A stretch of 64,000 nucleotides of DNA from Bacteroidia bacterium (GCA_037045145.1 JBAOIA010000011.1:1240001-1304000), one strand, 5' to 3'. Numbered from the stretch's first letter, positions 27,752-36,417 are shown. Program-made: numbers and translations. Notes: generated by a model from the sequence alone, not told the origin.

Positions 27752-28045
27752 TTTAATCGCAGTGGCGTTTTCTTAAATCGTAACGGCATTTTCTTTAATC
27801 ATAGTTTCGTTTGACTTGATTGTAATGGCGTTTTCTTTAATCATAGTCTTAAATGATTTGATTGTAGTGGCGTTTTCTTTGATTGCAGCGGCATTTTCTT
27901 TAATCGCAGTGGCGTTTTCTTTAATCATAGCGACATTTTCTTTAATCACACTTTTAAATGATTTAACCTTCGCGGTATATGACTTAATCTTTTTGGGCTA
28001 TGATTTAACCTGCGGGAGTTATGACTTAACCTTCGGCTGAAAGGC
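27752..28045 (+). repeat. Tandem array, exactly 21-bp period, 14 divergent units
   Basis: Units of the type TTTAATCATAGTGGCGTTTTC, with CTTAATC/TTTAACC variants at the right end. No slip over 294 bp. The plus strand is open from 27816 with a LIVVAFS-like heptad; the minus strand gives an IKENAT-like heptad but is interrupted by a stop. I treat it as a structural repeat in the 3' part of the 28153 cassette, not a gene. Confidence 0.9.
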
Positions 28046-28152
28046 TTTAATTACTGCAAATGAAGTACTTGCAAAATAAATGTAAGATTGGTGTAAGAAC
28101 GAAAGAAAAGTAATCACCTTTTTTGTGATCGCATAATAAAATTAGATGTTAA

Positions 28153-28758
28153 TCAATTAATAAATTCTAAACTTTCCAAGACACTTATAATTTCTTTATA
28201 ATTTTTTTCAGGTTGGGCTTCATTTGTATAGTAAAACGTTGACTGTAAAAAGAACAAGTCGGACTTGTGAAGGCAATAAGTTTCTATTAACTGAATATTA
28301 GGAGTGCCTAATGAATTATAGAATTTTTGCTTTATCAAGAAATAATTTTTTTTTTCTGACTGATAATTAGACTTAATACTGTTAATAATTTCTTTATCAA
28401 AACTTGATGCCAATTCCTCTAAGCTATCAACTTTTGCTAAATCTTTCATATATGAATTAAAGTTTACACTTAAACCAATATAATTGTATTCTTTTATAAA
28501 ATCAGTAATTTTAATCTCTTCCCCTCTAAAAGAGGCAGAAAAAAGTTCATACTTATCACCAAGTATTTCTTTTTCGTACTTACTATCAATTAAGGAAAAT
28601 GATTTGGGAATATAAATTGATAGCGTGTTTAAAGAGTCCTTAAAAAGAATGCCAATGGAATTTTGAGATTTAGAATCATTACCGCAATTTACAAAGAATA
28701 AAACCGAGATAAATAGAAACAGGTTATTGAACATTTTCGTAAATTTTTTTGTATGCAT
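28153..28758 (-). CDS. Lipoprotein of unknown function
   Basis: About 201 residues, starting at ATG 28758; a TTG two codons upstream is possible but less likely. Lipoprotein signal: basic start, then MFNNLFLFISVLFFVNC with lipobox FVNC. The mature part is Lys/Glu/Ser-rich with alternating helix and sheet and a late KSDLFFLQSTFYYTNEAQPE, reminiscent of PsbP-like or DUF1795-like folds, but that is a guess. An attC-type box GTTATGCG lies 6 bp upstream of the start. Confidence 0.7.
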   Translation of the reverse strand: MHTKKFTKMFNNLFLFISVLFFVNCGNDSKSQNSIGILFKDSLNTLSIYIPKSFSLIDSKYEKEILGDKYELFSASFRGEEIKITDFIKEYNYIGLSVNFNSYMKDLAKVDSLEELASSFDKEIINSIKSNYQSEKKNYFLIKQKFYNSLGTPNIQLIETYCLHKSDLFFLQSTFYYTNEAQPEKNYKEIISVLESLEFIN

Positions 28759-28874
28759 TTTCAATGTTATGCGTTCGTGCTACTGTGCCTACGAAGCCGT
28801 CAAGCCCTAAGTCCGCACAACTGTTTGTTAGAAATTCGTTTTGGATAGTTGCATTTTACTCAACATTTTATTTA

Positions 28875-29444
28875 TCATAGTTTCATACCCAAAATATTAC
28901 CTACATCACTCATAATGGCATTTGCTGCAAGCTCATTTAATCCGCATCCTAAGAAAACAGGCACACCATTAGTTTCCATAACTACCCAATAATTTACGGT
29001 AGCTGCATGCATTTTTTGGCTGTGCGCTGCATTTGCAACTCCTTCGTAGCCATGTTTTACATAAGGCATAGGGTTATTTTGTGGGTCCAGCATTGGATTG
29101 CGAACACTGATAAATTGTATGTCGTCTTTTTTATATTTTTTTCCGTCTATGGTTATCCCTTCGGCATTGGCTGTAAATTTCTTTGCTATCCTTGTCTCTT
29201 CTACTTTCTTTGGTGTTTTGCCCATTTTGCTAAAAATATAAAGCATTCCAACTCCTATTGCTCCACATATTATAATCCCAATTATGGAACCTGTTCCAAA
29301 TCCCGCACCTATTATTATTATTGCACCAGGAATCAGCAGGCAGCCGACACCCCATTTAAATCCACCTCCTGATGGGTTAATATATGGTTCGGGTTGCACA
29401 TCGAAAGTAACTTCATTGTTGTTTGTTGTTTTTTGATATGGCAT
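28875..29444 (-). CDS. Membrane protein of unknown function
   Basis: 189 residues. A soluble N-terminus (1-30) is followed by two close hydrophobic, glycine-rich helices (about 31-50 and 53-72) and then a basic linker KMGKTPKKVEETRIAKK. The C-terminal 100 residues look like a small soluble PH-like or plug-like domain (GITIDGKKYKKDDIQFISVR). No family recognised. It is a single-gene block between attC-like site iii and the GTTGTGCG box at 28815. Confidence 0.68.
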   Translation of the reverse strand: MPYQKTTNNNEVTFDVQPEPYINPSGGGFKWGVGCLLIPGAIIIIGAGFGTGSIIGIIICGAIGVGMLYIFSKMGKTPKKVEETRIAKKFTANAEGITIDGKKYKKDDIQFISVRNPMLDPQNNPMPYVKHGYEGVANAAHSQKMHAATVNYWVVMETNGVPVFLGCGLNELAANAIMSDVGNILGMKL

Positions 29445-29558
29445 AAAAACTATTTGTTTAATTATTGCTTACTCTATTCGGTTTTCAGCTTCCCCGTTTT
29501 TTTTGTCAAAGTTAATTTCTTGCAGTTAATTTCAAACTTGCAGGTCGCCCAAGCATGA

Positions 29559-29754
29559 CGCATAACGAGCAGGGCTTTATGCAGGTTGGGAATTAGTATT
29601 CCGTCTGCCGATAACTGCTGCCGATTGAAAATATTTTGTTGAATTTATGTACAAAAGCTTATAGTTATTCGTTAAGCTGGAACTAAAGCTGGGATTTGTA
29701 ATTGGCTGATGTTACATTGTCGAGCCCAACTTGCATAAAACCCAATGTTGTACG
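29559..29754 (-). other. attC-like folded site iii
   Basis: Left arm CGCATAAC, spacer GAGCAG, GGCTTTATGCAGGTTGGG; right arm on the minus strand CGTACAAC, spacer ATT, GGGTTTTATGCAAGTTGGG. Boxes pair, spacers do not, and the stem has scattered mismatches. The loop is about 134 bp. It starts 5 bp after the stop codon of the 29760 gene and no gene lies in the 315-bp gap. Confidence 0.7.
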
Positions 29755-29759
29755 TAGTA

Positions 29760-30530
29760 TTATTTGATTTTAATAGAGTGTAAAGTGTCAACCTTTGAAT
29801 TACTATGCTCTACTAATATAGATGTCACTTTGCCATTGTTTATAATGCCATAAATAATGTCGTCACCATATTTCCTTAAGAGAACTGTTTTGTCGTCTGG
29901 TCTGGCTGCAAATGAAGTTTGCTTTTGTCCAGAATAATAACCCAAACAAAATAGCGATGCACATATTAGTGATGAGACTATAAGGATAGGTCCAAGAAGC
30001 GAACCAATCTTGCGTGATAAAATAATGTTTATAGAATATTTTGGACTAAGAATGTCATAGGTTTCATCAGATTTGTTCGAATTTAAAATCATAGCAACTC
30101 CAAAAAGACATACAAATCCAAGCGTTGCTATTTCTCCAAGCATAAGATATTTTAGAAGGTCTGCAAAGCAGAAAATAATGATACCGATAAAAATTAAAAT
30201 AATAATAAGCCTAGCATAGCTTTTTTTGATTTTTGCAAAAAATACAAAATGCCCAATAAGAGAATCAATTACCATGGAAATAAAGAAAAGTGTCGCTAAG
30301 AAAGTGAACAAAAGACCGCTGTATTTATTCATTTCAATTGAAATGAATTCTGTCGGTATACCAAAGTGTCTACAATAACCGAGTTCATAGAAATAAATCC
30401 CGGCAATAGAGACTATTGTCAGCAGTAAAATTTGAATTGGGGTGTCGCTTATGATTTTATTGTCCAAGTAGGTTCTTTGAATATTACGTACAACGGTTTG
30501 GGTATTGCCGAAGGCGGGGATTTTCAGCAC
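29760..30530 (-). CDS. Multi-helix membrane protein of unknown function
   Basis: Up to 256 residues with five hydrophobic helices (near 33-50, 70-88, 103-125, 130-148, 178-198) and a soluble C-terminal 55 residues with KYGDDIIYGIINNGKVTSILVEHS. The ATG at 30530 lies inside attC-like site iv, so translation may really start downstream, for example at TTG 30467 (DNKIISDTPIQILLLT). No family recognised. It forms a single-gene block between sites iii and iv. Confidence 0.68.
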   Translation of the reverse strand: MLKIPAFGNTQTVVRNIQRTYLDNKIISDTPIQILLLTIVSIAGIYFYELGYCRHFGIPTEFISIEMNKYSGLLFTFLATLFFISMVIDSLIGHFVFFAKIKKSYARLIIILIFIGIIIFCFADLLKYLMLGEIATLGFVCLFGVAMILNSNKSDETYDILSPKYSINIILSRKIGSLLGPILIVSSLICASLFCLGYYSGQKQTSFAARPDDKTVLLRKYGDDIIYGIINNGKVTSILVEHSNSKVDTLHSIKIK

Positions 30531-30620
30531 AAAAGTTCAATCGAAGAACGAATGTTGAACCTTGCACAAATGCCCAATCGAAGCCGTTCAGCCCCGCTTT
30601 TGGCAATACCTTGTTCAAGC
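30487..30620 (-). other. attC-like folded site iv
   Basis: Left arm CGTACAAC, GGTTTG, GGTATTGCCGAAGGCGGGG; right arm on the minus strand GCTTGAAC, AA, GGTATTGCCAAAAGCGGGG. A 17-18 bp stem with two mismatches, a loop of about 66 bases. Its right box differs from the others (GAAC in place of TAAC) and touches the left end of the recombinase/IS91 unit. Confidence 0.6.
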
Positions 30621-30701
30621 GACACCTTCGGTGAGTTTTGTATTTTGCTATTGACATCATAAGCAAAGATACGGACATTACCTTTCATCAAAAAATATAT
30701 T

Positions 30702-31604
30702 ATGAAAGGAAACACCATTTCTTTAAAACCACTCAATGAAAGTGGCAAAAGATGGTTGCAAAAGACTCTGCAACTTTTACAAATACAAGAGTACGGCAAG
30801 GGCTCTGTGCGCAACTACCTGCAAGAGCTCACCTTGCTCTTTAAGCATTACAACAATTTGCAAGTGGAAGAATTACGGCAAGAACACATTGAGCGTTATG
30901 TGCTATTTATTAAAGAGAACCATAGGGTAGGCCGAGCCAAATGCAGGAGTGTGGCACAAGCCTGTAGTTTCTTTTTTAAGAAAGTTATGCCATCGGATTA
31001 TATCGTTCCCAGCAAGCTTTACCCTAAAAAACAATTTGTGCTTCCTGATATTATGACAGAGCAGCAAGTAGCCCAACTGTTTAATGCATCGCTTTCTTTA
31101 AAAGAATACTGTGTTGTGGGGTTGCTTTATGGCTGCGGTATGCGCATTAGCGAAGTGTGTGATTTAAAGATTAGCCATATAGACAGCACCAACCAGCGTA
31201 TTAAAGTAGTACAGGGTAAAGGCGGAAAAGATCGTTTCACCTTACTGCCACAAAGTTTATTGATTCAGCTTAGGCAGTACTATTTACAGGCCGGACGCCC
31301 CAAAGAATACCTGTTTACCAGCCAACAGACCAAGTGTGCTGTTCATGTACGCAGCATGCAGTTGGTGGTAAATAGTGCCATGCAAAAAGCAGGATTCGAA
31401 TGCGGACGGTTTACGGCACATACCCTGCGACACTCCTTTGCTACGCACCTGCTCAATCAGGGCAATAATATTCATGTGATAAAAACACTGCTTGGCCATA
31501 GCAAGTTAGAAACCACCATGATTTATCTGCACCTGCAACACCACACCCAGCTTGGCATTGTATCTCCCTTAGAAAGATTGGGCGGTGGAACAAGCGGAAA
31601 TTAA
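30702..31604 (+). CDS. Tyrosine-type site-specific recombinase (XerC/D-like)
   Basis: 300 residues. N-terminal SAM-like DNA-binding domain (about 15-100) and catalytic domain with Arg148 in GCGMRISE, Lys175 in GKGGKDR, His240-x-x-Arg243 in HTLRHSFATHL, His266 in LLGHSKLETT and the nucleophile Tyr275. All residues needed for strand exchange are there, so it is probably active. Its last 20 bp overlap the IS91 transposase gene. It may help the unit move or may act on the folded sites around it; the segment VHVRSMQLVVNSAMQKAGF resembles the same region of integron integrases, but I cannot show an IntI-type insertion. Confidence 0.9.
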   Translation: MKGNTISLKPLNESGKRWLQKTLQLLQIQEYGKGSVRNYLQELTLLFKHYNNLQVEELRQEHIERYVLFIKENHRVGRAKCRSVAQACSFFFKKVMPSDYIVPSKLYPKKQFVLPDIMTEQQVAQLFNASLSLKEYCVVGLLYGCGMRISEVCDLKISHIDSTNQRIKVVQGKGGKDRFTLLPQSLLIQLRQYYLQAGRPKEYLFTSQQTKCAVHVRSMQLVVNSAMQKAGFECGRFTAHTLRHSFATHLLNQGNNIHVIKTLLGHSKLETTMIYLHLQHHTQLGIVSPLERLGGGTSGN

Positions 31605-32808
31605 GCAAAGGCTTCAAACCAGAATCTTTGCCCACCACAGTGGACAGCAGTTTAATCCGTACAGTCAAAGTGTGTTGAAAAAGTTGTCCGATTGCCATAC
31701 GTTAAGGTTAGGCATGCATGTTTATCGCTGCAATACTTGTTCTCACCAACATCACCAATATCATAGTTGCGGCAACCGGCATTGCCCCAATTGTGGTGGC
31801 TTAAAGCGCGAACAGTGGCTGCACGACAGAATGAGTGAGTTGTTGCCCACCACCTATTTCCATATCGTGTTTACCCTGCCGCAGCAATTAAGAAGTCTGG
31901 CCATGGGCAACCGCAAAGCAGTTCTTAATTTGTTGTTTGAAGCAAGCAATTATACGCTTAGAAAATTGGGTAGTGATGAAAAATATCTTGGAGGAACACC
32001 GGGCATCATCAGCATTTTGCACACCAACGGACAAGACTTAACTTTTCATCCGCACATACATTGCATCGTGAGTGGTGGTGGCATAGATAAAGAGGGCCGG
32101 TGGCAAAAAGAGAAACGCAGGACCGGTAACTTTCTTTTTCCCAGAAGAGCGATGGAAAAGATTTTCAAGGGCTATTTCTTAGAAAAACTGTTAGCATTAA
32201 AATTCAATCATCAGCTGAATATTGAAGATGAAAAAATGTTTGAGAAAACAATGGGAGAATTGCAGTTCATCAAGTGGAATGTATATGCCAAACGTCCTTT
32301 TGGCGGGACACAACAGGTGTTGGAATACTTAGGCAGATATACGCATAAGGTTGCTATTACTACGCATCGGATAATGGCAATAACCGACACAACCATCACA
32401 TTCAAATACAAAGACTACCAAGATGACAACAAACAAAAGTTGATGACCTTGAGCCATGAAGAATTTTTGCGCAGGTTTGAGCAACACATACTGCCCAAAG
32501 GTTTTGTGAAGATACGGCACAGTGGGTTTTTATCCCATCAGAACAAAACAGAGCGTTTAAAATCTATTTGCAGGCAATTAAAAATAGCAGAGCCACCACT
32601 AAAAGTAAAACTACCCGTAACCACTTTAGCAGCGATGAAGTACGGTGTGGATATTACGCAGTGTAGTGTTTGTAAAACTGGAACCTTAGAATTACAGGCA
32701 ACCTATATCAACATAGCACGGCAGGGTGTACAGTTAGTAAATGTAGCGCTGTTGCACAACAAAGGCTCTCCACAAAAGATACAAAAACCTGTTAAACAAA
32801 TGCGATGA
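31585..32808 (+). CDS. IS91 family transposase (Y2 HUH type)
   Basis: 407 residues, GTG start at 31585 inside the recombinase gene. N-terminal zinc-binding cysteines 49, 52, 62, 67, 70; HUH metal site His157-Ile-His159 in FHPHIHC; tyrosine pair Tyr248 and Tyr252 in EYLGRYTHKVAI. These are the marks of rolling-circle IS91/ISCR transposases. The chain appears complete. Overlap with the recombinase gene shows they are expressed together. A terminator follows at 33007. Confidence 0.95.
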   Translation: MEQAEIKQRLQTRIFAHHSGQQFNPYSQSVLKKLSDCHTLRLGMHVYRCNTCSHQHHQYHSCGNRHCPNCGGLKREQWLHDRMSELLPTTYFHIVFTLPQQLRSLAMGNRKAVLNLLFEASNYTLRKLGSDEKYLGGTPGIISILHTNGQDLTFHPHIHCIVSGGGIDKEGRWQKEKRRTGNFLFPRRAMEKIFKGYFLEKLLALKFNHQLNIEDEKMFEKTMGELQFIKWNVYAKRPFGGTQQVLEYLGRYTHKVAITTHRIMAITDTTITFKYKDYQDDNKQKLMTLSHEEFLRRFEQHILPKGFVKIRHSGFLSHQNKTERLKSICRQLKIAEPPLKVKLPVTTLAAMKYGVDITQCSVCKTGTLELQATYINIARQGVQLVNVALLHNKGSPQKIQKPVKQMR

Positions 32809-32990
32809 CAACAACAAACATAATGACAGCATCTAAAATCCTAAGTATCTTGGGTAGGGGAAGTTGTGTGTTTAAGCAAACCCAATCATCCGCAAACATG
32901 CGAAATACTACAACCGGTAACTATAAAAAGCACTAAATCACAAAGAACCAAAGCTACAAAACCTCCTACACAAAAAATACCGGTGTCGCT

Positions 32991-33082
32991 GAACACCGAA
33001 TAGCAAAAAGCCCTGAAGTGTTTTCTACTCTCAGGGCTTTTTTGCATTAGGGCTTTTTTCTATTCGGCATAATGTTGTGTGC
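32991..33082 (-). other. attC-like folded site v
   Basis: Left arm GAACACCGAATAGCAAAAAGCCCT pairs with the right arm, on the minus strand GCACACAAC, ATTATG, CCGAATAGAAAAAAGCCCT: 19 paired positions with one mismatch. The left outer box (GAACACC) abuts the recombinase/IS91 unit. The loop itself contains a terminator hairpin sharing the left arm. Confidence 0.6.
33007..33045 (+). terminator. Rho-independent terminator after the IS91 unit
   Basis: AAGCCCTGA / TCAGGGCTT stem, 15-base loop, T6 run. It lies about 200 bp after the transposase stop codon. Confidence 0.8.
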
Positions 33083-33098
33083 TGTGGTTTTTCTCACA

Positions 33099-33737
33099 CT
33101 AAATATTGAATATTTTACTTACAAATTTGTATGCTTGTTTTTCGCCTGTTTTAGGATTAACCCATTCGTCAATTTCCTTCGGTATTGAAGTTATTATATA
33201 CGCATTGTCAAAAGTAACTTCGCCTTCACGAATCCTATCATAAAAGTCTGGGTCTGTCATTGAAACCCACTTAATTTTGAATTTTGCACCCGACCAATCA
33301 AAATCAATTTTTGCTCTATCATTATCGTTTTTATAAATCCGTACATTGGAAACTTTCATAATTGATTCTGACGGTGCAGTTACAGCAGCAAATTCGGCTT
33401 CATTCAAATATGATCTATAATTCCCCCAAAAACCTTTGTAGCCGTATTGTTGATATGCCCACTCTAAAACGTCTTCGGTTCTACTTTCAACTTTTCTGCA
33501 AGAATTATTATCAATTACCCAATTTTCCTGTTGTTTACCTTTAGGCATTGGTCTTCCATCAAACTCAATAATATCAAGAGGTTTGGCAAAGTCAATTTCG
33601 TGACCCTGTACAGCACTTGAGATACCATCATCTCTAACAATTCTAATCCATTGACTCGGATTGTCCAAATCAAGTCCTCCTGGACATAGACCACCGTTTC
33701 TACAACTGACTGCTAATAGTAATACTTTTTTTCTCAT
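33099..33737 (-). CDS. Dual OB-domain (DuOB-type) protein
   Basis: 212 residues, soluble. It begins KKVLLLAVSCRNGGLCPGGL and continues QWIRIVRDDG ... LDIIEFDGRPMPKGKQQENW, the pattern I associate with the dual-OB domain found next to DUF488 genes: a start with a Cys-Gly turn, a W-I-R strand, and a Q-x-E-N-W segment. OB folds bind nucleic acid or nucleotides. It is last in a four-gene operon, with its start overlapping the preceding DUF488 gene by 4 bp. A part in a nucleic-acid modification or defence system is an inference. Confidence 0.72.
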   Translation of the reverse strand: MRKKVLLLAVSCRNGGLCPGGLDLDNPSQWIRIVRDDGISSAVQGHEIDFAKPLDIIEFDGRPMPKGKQQENWVIDNNSCRKVESRTEDVLEWAYQQYGYKGFWGNYRSYLNEAEFAAVTAPSESIMKVSNVRIYKNDNDRAKIDFDWSGAKFKIKWVSMTDPDFYDRIREGEVTFDNAYIITSIPKEIDEWVNPKTGEKQAYKFVSKIFNI

Positions 33738-34201
33738 TTTAAATGTTTGCCAAATTTTATATCGTTGTTGAATTTATTAAGTAACATATCAATTACTAAT
33801 CTGCGATGACACTTTTCTGTTGTATGTTCTGAACAAAGAAGTGCGACATTTTTATAGCCTTTGAATTGTTCAACAAAATTGTCAATTTTTGATTCTTTTT
33901 CTAAATACTTGTTGAACTCTATTTCAAATAATTTATAGTCTTTACTCATTGCAGAACCTTTGGTTCTTACTTCTTTCAGTAATTCGTTTTGTGGTGCCAA
34001 ATCCACTCTATGAGCATATTTGCAACCATTTGCTAACTTGTCTAAGAAAAAAGGCAAATCTTTTTCAAAGGCAAATCTTGATAACTGACCATTTGGGTTT
34101 AACCTAACATCTATCAGGCAGTCAATATTGTTGTTCTTTAATAATCCAAAAAAATCCTCTGCTGATTTTTGGGTAAAACCTATGCTAAATAAATTAATCA
34201 T
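33734..34201 (-). CDS. DUF488 family protein (short)
   Basis: 155 residues covering one DUF488 domain. It starts INLFSIGFTQKSAEDFFGLL, has IDCLIDVRLNP (the family's strand with D-x-R), and the signature LLCSEHTTEKCHRRLVID, where the two cysteines, the glutamate and the His-Arg pair are presumed active-site residues. The biochemical activity of DUF488 is not known to me. It overlaps the genes on both sides (8 bp and 4 bp), which argues for a fixed stoichiometry with its partners. Confidence 0.88.
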   Translation of the reverse strand: MINLFSIGFTQKSAEDFFGLLKNNNIDCLIDVRLNPNGQLSRFAFEKDLPFFLDKLANGCKYAHRVDLAPQNELLKEVRTKGSAMSKDYKLFEIEFNKYLEKESKIDNFVEQFKGYKNVALLCSEHTTEKCHRRLVIDMLLNKFNNDIKFGKHLK

Positions 34202-34991
34202 ACTCGTTAAAATTATTGTTGTTCTTATTTAATTTCCAACCGTGTAATAGATTCCAATATCTATCACAAAAATCATTTTTTTTATCTTGTAACGTGTTGC
34301 CAAAGTAATTCTCAATTTTAGCTGATTCAAACATACTTGAATTTAAAACATCTAATTTTTTAATTTCAGTTTTATTGAATATCACTTCCGATAACTCTGT
34401 ATTTATGTTTTCATTAGATACAGTTTCAATTTCTCCATTTTTGTTTTTAGTTATATGAAGAACTTCAATCCAATCTCCAAACTTCTCTTCAATCTTTTGG
34501 CTTACAAAAAAGAATCTATGACAATCCACAGGTCTTTTTTCGCTACACATAAGTGCAACTGTATATTCATTTTCATATGCCTTTTCAATTCTTTTTATGC
34601 CTTCTGAGAAATACTCATCATTTCTGAATTTTTGAAAATCAACGATTTCTTCGTAATCAAAAAGTTCTGTTTTTTCAGGTCTATTACTTTTTGAAATTGG
34701 AAATATGTCTTCAAAAAATATATCAGAAGCTTTTGAAAAAACATCTTGCATTGGACTTGCCTTTGCTCCAAGTTCTGGCATATGACCATACGAAATTGAA
34801 AAATGTTTACTTGCTAATTTTAGGTTGTCTGCATTACATTGTGGAAATTGTTTTGAGTAAGGAACAGAACGGACATCTACTAAATGCGATACTTTGAAAT
34901 CTTTCAAAGTATTGAGCATTTTTTCAATGTCTATCATATTTCCATTTTGAAATAATGTATAGCCTAAAGTATATAATTTCAGTTTCGACAT
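34194..34991 (-). CDS. DUF488 family protein (long)
   Basis: 265 residues. DUF488 domain at about 1-185 with LYTLGYTLFQNGNMIDIEKM, VSHLVDVRSVPYSKQFPQ and the signature LMCSEKRPVDCHRF; a C-terminal extension of 80 residues (Asn/Lys-rich, unknown) follows. It is a second, diverged copy next to the short DUF488 gene, so the pair may form a heterodimer. It starts 1 bp after the HAD/FkbH-like gene ends. Confidence 0.88.
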   Translation of the reverse strand: MSKLKLYTLGYTLFQNGNMIDIEKMLNTLKDFKVSHLVDVRSVPYSKQFPQCNADNLKLASKHFSISYGHMPELGAKASPMQDVFSKASDIFFEDIFPISKSNRPEKTELFDYEEIVDFQKFRNDEYFSEGIKRIEKAYENEYTVALMCSEKRPVDCHRFFFVSQKIEEKFGDWIEVLHITKNKNGEIETVSNENINTELSEVIFNKTEIKKLDVLNSSMFESAKIENYFGNTLQDKKNDFCDRYWNLLHGWKLNKNNNNFNEYD

Positions 34992-34992
34992 T

Positions 34993-36417
34993 TTATAATT
35001 CTATTATGTTTGTATTATTGTCAAATTTATTTAAAATGTTTTTTGTAATAATTATTTCAATCATTTCCTTTTTGTTGTTGGTTATAAAAGCGTCTGAATA
35101 TTTAAACATAAATTCTTTAACCTTTTGATTTTTTCCCGAATCTGCATAATTAATAAATAATTTATTTTTGTTGCTAATGTTATGGATGTAATTCAAAATA
35201 AATTCTTCTACTCCTATTTCAAAATATCTACAACTTATAGCCCAATTGAGAATTTGTAAAGCATCATTGGTAATGATGTATGTTAGTGCTGAACAAATTC
35301 CCAAATTTTCGCCATTCCCTCTAAGTATTTCAAAATAAACAGATTTTGCTTCTTCATCAAAATCATTGTCAATACCCGAAAATTTGAATTGGTTTGATTT
35401 GGAATATAATTTTATAGATTCAATATGGTTATTATCATTTATTATTTTAATTGATAATTTTGGTAAAGAATTTAGAGTGCGTTCCGTTTGAATTATTCTA
35501 TATTCTTTTCTTCTATTTTGTGAACTTAAAGACAGTTCATTTCTTTCAAAAAAACACCCTGCAATTAATTGAGTAACTAATTCGTTATGATTATTCCATT
35601 CGGGTACAAACACTTCTGATAGTTTGTTTTTAACCTCATCTCTTACTAATTGGTTGTCGTCAATAAATGCAATAGAGCTTGGCAAAATAGATAGTTGATT
35701 AGCTATGATTTTGATGTTTTCACTTTTGTCATTGTCATTTGCGATTATAAAATCTATCTGATTTTTTAGAGGAAAAATCACTTCGCTTAATTCATTTATA
35801 GCCGATTCAACTACTTTAGGGTCATTTCTTGAACAGATTGCGATGAAAACGCCTAATTCATTCCCAAGCGATTTAACAAATTTCATAAAATCAATAAAAG
35901 AAACTCCCTTTTCAGTCTCCATATTCTTCCTGATTTCATCAACTCCAATTTCAGATAGTGTACCAAACCATAAAGTATCGTCTAAATCAAGTACAATAGC
36001 CTTGTAAAGCGGTTTTATTTTGCTAATTATTTGAGCAACAATTCTCATTATAATTATTCCAACGGCAGATATGTCTGTTTTACTTGAAAGTTCAAGAATA
36101 AAAGGTAGATTTTGAATTTGATATTGAAAGATGTATGACGAATTCTTTGTTATGTTTTTGCAAGTAATGTCTATTTCATTAATACTTTCTTGGTTGCCCT
36201 CATTTTCAATATTAAAATCGTTCTGTTTCAGTTCTTCAATCAAGGTAACTAAAAGCGAGTCGTTATTTGTAATAAACTTATTAAGACCTTTTATCGCAAC
36301 AACAAATTCATCTGTATTGAATTCGCGAAATTTTTTGACAAAGTCATTTATATAAACTCGTAGATATGCGTTGTCAATTTGCATAGTTTTGTTTTTTATT
36401 TTATCTGACTTAATCAT
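34993..36417 (-). CDS. HAD-IIIC / FkbH-like phosphatase-acyltransferase protein
   Basis: 474 residues (a Met at residue 12 is an alternative start). HAD domain at 138-290: motif I VLDLDDTLWFGTL (Asp144, Asp146), motif II Ser196 in ICSRND, and the late acidic pair in FIDDNQLVRDE (253-254). Residues 300-474 match the GNAT-like second half of FkbH proteins (NWAISCRYFEIGVEEFIL). FkbH-like proteins in polyketide pathways load acyl or glyceryl groups onto carrier proteins; no carrier protein is here. The N-terminal 110 residues are unrelated and helical. First gene of an operon with two DUF488 genes and a dual-OB gene; unusual company for FkbH. Confidence 0.82.
   Translation of the reverse strand: MIKSDKIKNKTMQIDNAYLRVYINDFVKKFREFNTDEFVVAIKGLNKFITNNDSLLVTLIEELKQNDFNIENEGNQESINEIDITCKNITKNSSYIFQYQIQNLPFILELSSKTDISAVGIIIMRIVAQIISKIKPLYKAIVLDLDDTLWFGTLSEIGVDEIRKNMETEKGVSFIDFMKFVKSLGNELGVFIAICSRNDPKVVESAINELSEVIFPLKNQIDFIIANDNDKSENIKIIANQLSILPSSIAFIDDNQLVRDEVKNKLSEVFVPEWNNHNELVTQLIAGCFFERNELSLSSQNRRKEYRIIQTERTLNSLPKLSIKIINDNNHIESIKLYSKSNQFKFSGIDNDFDEEAKSVYFEILRGNGENLGICSALTYIITNDALQILNWAISCRYFEIGVEEFILNYIHNISNKNKLFINYADSGKNQKVKEFMFKYSDAFITNNKKEMIEIIITKNILNKFDNNTNIIEL

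Larger units (their letters stand above)
26965..28152. other. 1.2-kb gene-poor stretch with attC-like site and repeats
   Basis: Holds attC-like site ii (27205-27422), structured repeat E copy 2 (27615-27685), a G-rich segment around 27519-27546 and the second 21-bp array (27752-28045). I see no gene in it. Confidence 0.8.
30617..32990 (+). mobile_element. Tyrosine recombinase + IS91-type transposase unit
   Basis: A 2.4-kb unit with two overlapping plus-strand genes. Both ends begin with the same sequence read inward after GTTC: left GTTC-AAGCGACACCTTCGG, right (minus strand) GTTC-AGCGACACCGGTATT. GTTC/GAAC tetranucleotides are known insertion sites for IS91-like HUH elements. The unit lies between two complete attC-like sites (iv and v), in the place of a cassette but in the opposite orientation. 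Confidence 0.7.

Noticed and set aside
27816..28040. 74-codon open frame in the second 21-bp array
   Set aside because: Same reason; the frame follows the repeat and has no signal of its own.
21183..28045. CRISPR arrays
   Set aside because: Units follow each other directly with no spacers of unique sequence, and no cas gene is present.
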